From contig JAEWNJ010000127.1 in assembly GCA_023392795.1 (NCBI GenBank), positions 1-9,609 of the forward strand: 9,609 nucleotides of DNA, read 5' to 3'. A program made the translations under genes and the position numbers. How positions within the stretch are numbered: position 1 is the first letter of the stretch; each line of letters begins with the position of its first letter. Origin of the DNA: Candidatus Cloacimonadota bacterium (GTDB lineage: Bacteria; Cloacimonadota; Cloacimonadia; Cloacimonadales; Cloacimonadaceae). The notes under the pieces were generated by a model. The model did no database searches. It was not told where the DNA came from and saw nothing but the letters and a program-made list of their open reading frames with translations. Positions 7,079 to 9,609 of this stretch are shown here, in pieces.

Positions 7079-7908
7079 TGAAAGTGATAAACGACCTGCA
7101 AGCCATGCAGGATCTGGTCTATCCCCCCCTTGCGAGCATTGGCTTTATCCCCACCATGGGCTATCTGCATGAAGGGCATCTGAGCCTGGTAAAAGCTTCC
7201 AGGCAAGCCTGTGATGTGACGGTGGTGTCCATCTTCGTAAATCCCACTCAGTTCGGCCCCAATGAAGATCTTAGTTCTTATCCCCGTGATATTGAGCGTG
7301 ATCTGCATTTACTGGAGGCTGAGGGTGCGGATTATGTGTTTTTCCCCACTGGAGACATGATGTATCCTGATGGCTACAAAACCTGGGTCGAAGTGGATGA
7401 GCTTTCTAGTATCCTCTGCGGAGCCAGTCGCCCCGGCCATTTCAGAGGAGTTTGCACAGTGGTCTTAAAACTCATAGGTATTGTGCGTCCTCATCGCATG
7501 TTCATGGGCGAAAAGGACTTCCAGCAGCTCAGTATCCTGCGCAAGATGGCAGAAGATCTGAACCTCAGGGTGGATATCATCGGGTGTCCCATCGTACGCG
7601 AGGCGGATGGTCTGGCAAAGAGCAGCCGCAATGTCTATCTGGATCCCAGCCAGCGGATTACCGCTCTCTGTTTGTCGCAAGCGCTTCTCTCTGCCCGGCA
7701 GATGGCAGCAGCGGGCGAACTCAGCGCATCCTCCCTCATCGCGAAAGCCACAGAACTAATCGCCAATAGTGGCGCAAGAGTGGATTATGTAAGCATCGTC
7801 GATGCCCGCAATCTGCAGGCCCAGGAAAGCATAAATGATCACAGCCGCATGATCCTGGCTGCCTACGTGGGGAAAACGCGCTTGATCGACAATATGCCTC
7901 TATTCTGA
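7078..7908 (+). CDS. panC: Pantothenate synthetase
   Basis: ATP-dependent ligase that joins pantoate and beta-alanine to give pantothenate, using the product of PanD. The 276 residues are within the family range. Visible motifs are the nucleotide-binding PTMGYLHEGH (25-34, HIGH-like), FVNPTQF (53-59), CGASRPGHFRGV (114-125), GEKDFQQL (144-151) and LAKSSRNVYL (179-188, KMSKS-like). The last motif has Lys181 where Met or Leu is more usual, a mild variation that should not block function. The gene starts within the panD stop codon and has no separate Shine-Dalgarno site beyond purine-rich sequence in the panD tail, which fits coupled translation. A small ATCTG/CAGAT hairpin just after the stop (7917-7931) lacks a U-tract and is not a convincing terminator. 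Confidence 0.97.
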   Translation: MKVINDLQAMQDLVYPPLASIGFIPTMGYLHEGHLSLVKASRQACDVTVVSIFVNPTQFGPNEDLSSYPRDIERDLHLLEAEGADYVFFPTGDMMYPDGYKTWVEVDELSSILCGASRPGHFRGVCTVVLKLIGIVRPHRMFMGEKDFQQLSILRKMAEDLNLRVDIIGCPIVREADGLAKSSRNVYLDPSQRITALCLSQALLSARQMAAAGELSASSLIAKATELIANSGARVDYVSIVDARNLQAQESINDHSRMILAAYVGKTRLIDNMPLF

Positions 7909-7987
7909 CACCGCAAATCTGCTTGACAGATGCTGCCCCTCAAAAAGACTGGCAATTCATAGTTAAATAGATGATCATAAAGCCCTT

Positions 7988-8074
7988 GCGAAAGTGGCGG
8001 AATTGGCAGACGCGCTGGACTTAGGATCCAGTAGGTTCACTCCTGTAGGGGTTCGAGTCCCCTCTTTCGCACCA
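7988..8074 (+). tRNA. tRNA-Leu, anticodon UAG
   Basis: An 87-base class II tRNA. The acceptor arms GCGAAAG (7988-7994) and CTTTCGC (8064-8070) pair perfectly, followed by discriminator A and an encoded CCA (8072-8074). The anticodon stem CTGGA/TCCAG encloses the loop CTTAGGA with anticodon TAG at 8022-8024, which reads CUN leucine codons. A long variable arm follows, as in leucine tRNAs, and the T arm contains GGTTCGAGTCC. The gene lies alone between panC and tig. A TTGACA occurs at 7923-7928 but has no matching -10 at normal distance, so its promoter is unresolved. Confidence 0.97.
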
Positions 8075-8103
8075 AATTTGATTTTATACTAAGGAGATAC
8101 AAA

Positions 8104-9414
8104 GTGCAGGTAGATTTTAATGCAATCAATGCCGTAACTAAAGAGATTACCATTCACGTTCCCGCCGCGGAGGTAGAGAAATCCTGGGAACAGCATCTTC
8201 GCAAAACAGCAAGAAGCGCCGAAGTACCGGGTTTCCGCAAAGGCAAAGCCCCCCTGGCCATGGTGGAACGCATGTATGCTGATCGCATCAAAGAATACTT
8301 CCTTCAGGACAGCGTGAACGATTACTTCGAAGTGGCGGCCAAGGAACATGATATAAACTATTTGCTCTTCCCGGACGTCAAGGATGTGCAGTGGGAAAAA
8401 GGCAGCGATATGCTGATCAAAATAGAGATCGAACACGAGCCGGAGATGGAATTCAAGCAGCTTGACAATCTGAAGGTTCCCCACACTCCCATCAGTCTGG
8501 AGGAGGAGATCGATCGCAATCTGGAAGAAATGAAGAATCAAAACGGGCGCGTGATCGACGTCGATATTGCAGCAGAAAACGACCACGTGGATGTGGAATA
8601 TACCCTCACCTTAAACGCAGAAGAACTGAAGCTGAACGCCTCCCTGTTTGCCGGTACCACTCCTGAAACCCGTGCCATCGAAGAACTGATCGGCAAAAAG
8701 ACCGGTGACGTAATCGAAACAGAGCTTAGCGGAATGGCGATAAAGCTGACTTCGCGCAATTCCTCTCTGAGCCTTGATAATGACGACATGTACCCCGTGA
8801 GTATCATGGTAAACTCCATCAGCAGGATGCAGTATCCTGAGCTGGATGATGATTTTGCCAAAGATATGGAGTTTGACAGCATGGCAGCGATGAGAGCGAA
8901 GCTGGCTGAAGACATGCGTCTGGCCAATGAACATAAGAATCTGGATGCGCAGAACTTCGCCATCGTTAGCAAACTCTTTATCGACAATAAGTTTGATCTG
9001 CCGATGAAGACCATCAACTACCTCGCTGCCAAAGAAGCCGAACAGAGTCCTCACGCTCAGTACCGTCAATATCTCGAATATCAATACCGGATGCAGATTT
9101 CTCAGGAACTGATTACCATGTATGTCCTGAAAAACCTGCGCAAAGTGGTGGATCTCGAGATCACCGATGCCATGACTGAAGAATACATCACTCACGAAGC
9201 CATTTTGGCAGATAACACCGTGGAAGCTTATAAAGGACGCAAGAAGGACGAAATCGCCTCCGACGACTATCGTGACGGAGTGCGCAACTTCTTCATCCTG
9301 CGTAAATTGGCAGAGACAGCCGACTTCTTTGTTCCGGAACCCGAGGCTGAAGAAAACGCGGTGGAAGATGCCATGCTGGTGGATGAAGAACCCGAAACAC
9401 CAAAGGAAGACTAA
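8104..9414 (+). CDS. tig: Trigger factor, ribosome-associated chaperone
   Basis: Chaperone that binds the ribosome exit tunnel and shields nascent chains. The 436-residue product has the ribosome-binding signature GFRKGKAP at 43-50, the same numbering as in E. coli. The N-terminal domain covers about 1-115, and a helical C-terminal chaperone region starts near YPELDDDFAKDM (244-255). The region between them (about 150-240), where an FKBP-type prolyl isomerase normally sits, is hard to match. The expected IPGFE-like stretch with its active aromatic residue is absent, so isomerase activity is doubtful. The C-terminus (about 410-436) is a strongly acidic tail. The start is GTG with AAGGAG (8091-8096) seven bases upstream. 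The stop overlaps the clpP start by one base, and tig-clpP order is common in bacteria. Confidence 0.93.
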   Translation: MQVDFNAINAVTKEITIHVPAAEVEKSWEQHLRKTARSAEVPGFRKGKAPLAMVERMYADRIKEYFLQDSVNDYFEVAAKEHDINYLLFPDVKDVQWEKGSDMLIKIEIEHEPEMEFKQLDNLKVPHTPISLEEEIDRNLEEMKNQNGRVIDVDIAAENDHVDVEYTLTLNAEELKLNASLFAGTTPETRAIEELIGKKTGDVIETELSGMAIKLTSRNSSLSLDNDDMYPVSIMVNSISRMQYPELDDDFAKDMEFDSMAAMRAKLAEDMRLANEHKNLDAQNFAIVSKLFIDNKFDLPMKTINYLAAKEAEQSPHAQYRQYLEYQYRMQISQELITMYVLKNLRKVVDLEITDAMTEEYITHEAILADNTVEAYKGRKKDEIASDDYRDGVRNFFILRKLAETADFFVPEPEAEENAVEDAMLVDEEPETPKED

Positions 9415-9609
9415 TGAACTACATCCCAATGGTAATCGAACAAGTAGGCCGCGGTGAGCGAGCTTACGATATCTACAGCCGTCTTTTAAAAGACCGCATC
9501 ATCTTTGTGGGCGGACCCATCGACGACATTCTGGCTAATACTGTCGTGGCACAGCTTCTTCATCTGGAAGGGGAAGATCCCACCCGCGACATCCATATGT
9601 ATATCAATA
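9414..9609 (+). CDS. clpP: ATP-dependent Clp protease proteolytic subunit, partial (5' end)
   Basis: Only the first 65 codons are present; the gene runs off the right edge. The sequence carries the diagnostic ClpP N-terminus: MVIEQ (6-10), GRGERAYDIYSRLLKDRIIF (12-31), a GGPIDD segment (33-38), and DIHMYIN (59-65), just before the expected SPGG loop. The catalytic Ser, His and Asp lie beyond the window. ClpP forms the barrel-shaped serine protease that works with ClpX or other AAA+ unfoldases in the cytoplasm. The ATG shares its A with the tig TAA stop (TAATG), and AGGA lies about eight bases upstream inside tig, so translation is probably coupled. Whether clpX follows cannot be seen. Confidence 0.95.
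   Translation, partial: MNYIPMVIEQVGRGERAYDIYSRLLKDRIIFVGGPIDDILANTVVAQLLHLEGEDPTRDIHMYIN

Noticed and set aside
7923..7928. TTGACA as the -35 of a tRNA or tig promoter
   Set aside because: No -10-like hexamer lies 16-18 bases downstream. The nearest AT-rich candidate (TAAATA, 7964-7969) is about 35 bases away.
7917..7931. ATCTG/CAGAT hairpin as a panC terminator
   Set aside because: The stem is only 5 bp and is not followed by a T-run.
8611..9429. A 272-codon open frame antisense to tig
   Set aside because: It mirrors the tig codons. The sense protein is clearly trigger factor, and the antisense product matches nothing recognisable.

Overview
The window looks like ordinary core chromosome of a Gram-negative bacterium with roughly balanced base composition. 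The evidence is a DegP/HtrA protease that carries a lipoprotein signal, a phospholipid acyltransferase and densely packed housekeeping genes. The mix of a lipoprotein HtrA, a long two-part deacetylase-like protein and a trigger factor with a very divergent middle domain would suit a lineage in or near the Bacteroidota/Cloacimonadota (FCB) part of the tree. That placement is an inference, not something the sequence proves.

Layout. Positions 1-379 are mostly non-coding: a possible leftward gene fragment at the edge, a perfect 21-bp inverted repeat, and the terminator of htrA. The htrA gene runs leftward (380-1837). A 238-base divergent intergenic region (1838-2075) separates it from lon. This region carries promoters in both directions, three copies of one 10-mer, and a terminator-like hairpin in the htrA leader. 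Rightward from there, lon (2076-4403), a polysaccharide-deacetylase-like gene (4410-5855) and a plsC-type acyltransferase (5864-6583) are packed within a few bases of each other and probably form one operon. After a 138-base gap with its own promoter come panD and panC, overlapping by one base. A tRNA-Leu(UAG) gene follows, then the trigger factor gene tig, which overlaps by one base the start of clpP. The clpP gene runs off the right end.

How the genes fit together. Four genes concern protein quality control: HtrA in the envelope, and Lon, trigger factor and ClpP in the cytoplasm. The pan genes make beta-alanine and pantothenate for coenzyme A. PlsC uses acyl chains to make phosphatidic acid. 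The deacetylase-like protein probably acts on a carbohydrate polymer, but its substrate is not visible.

I found no convincing new defence, mobile or CRISPR system. The most interesting signals are regulatory: the repeated AAAACAAGCA motif between htrA and lon, the possible attenuator in front of htrA, and the large inverted repeat near the left edge.
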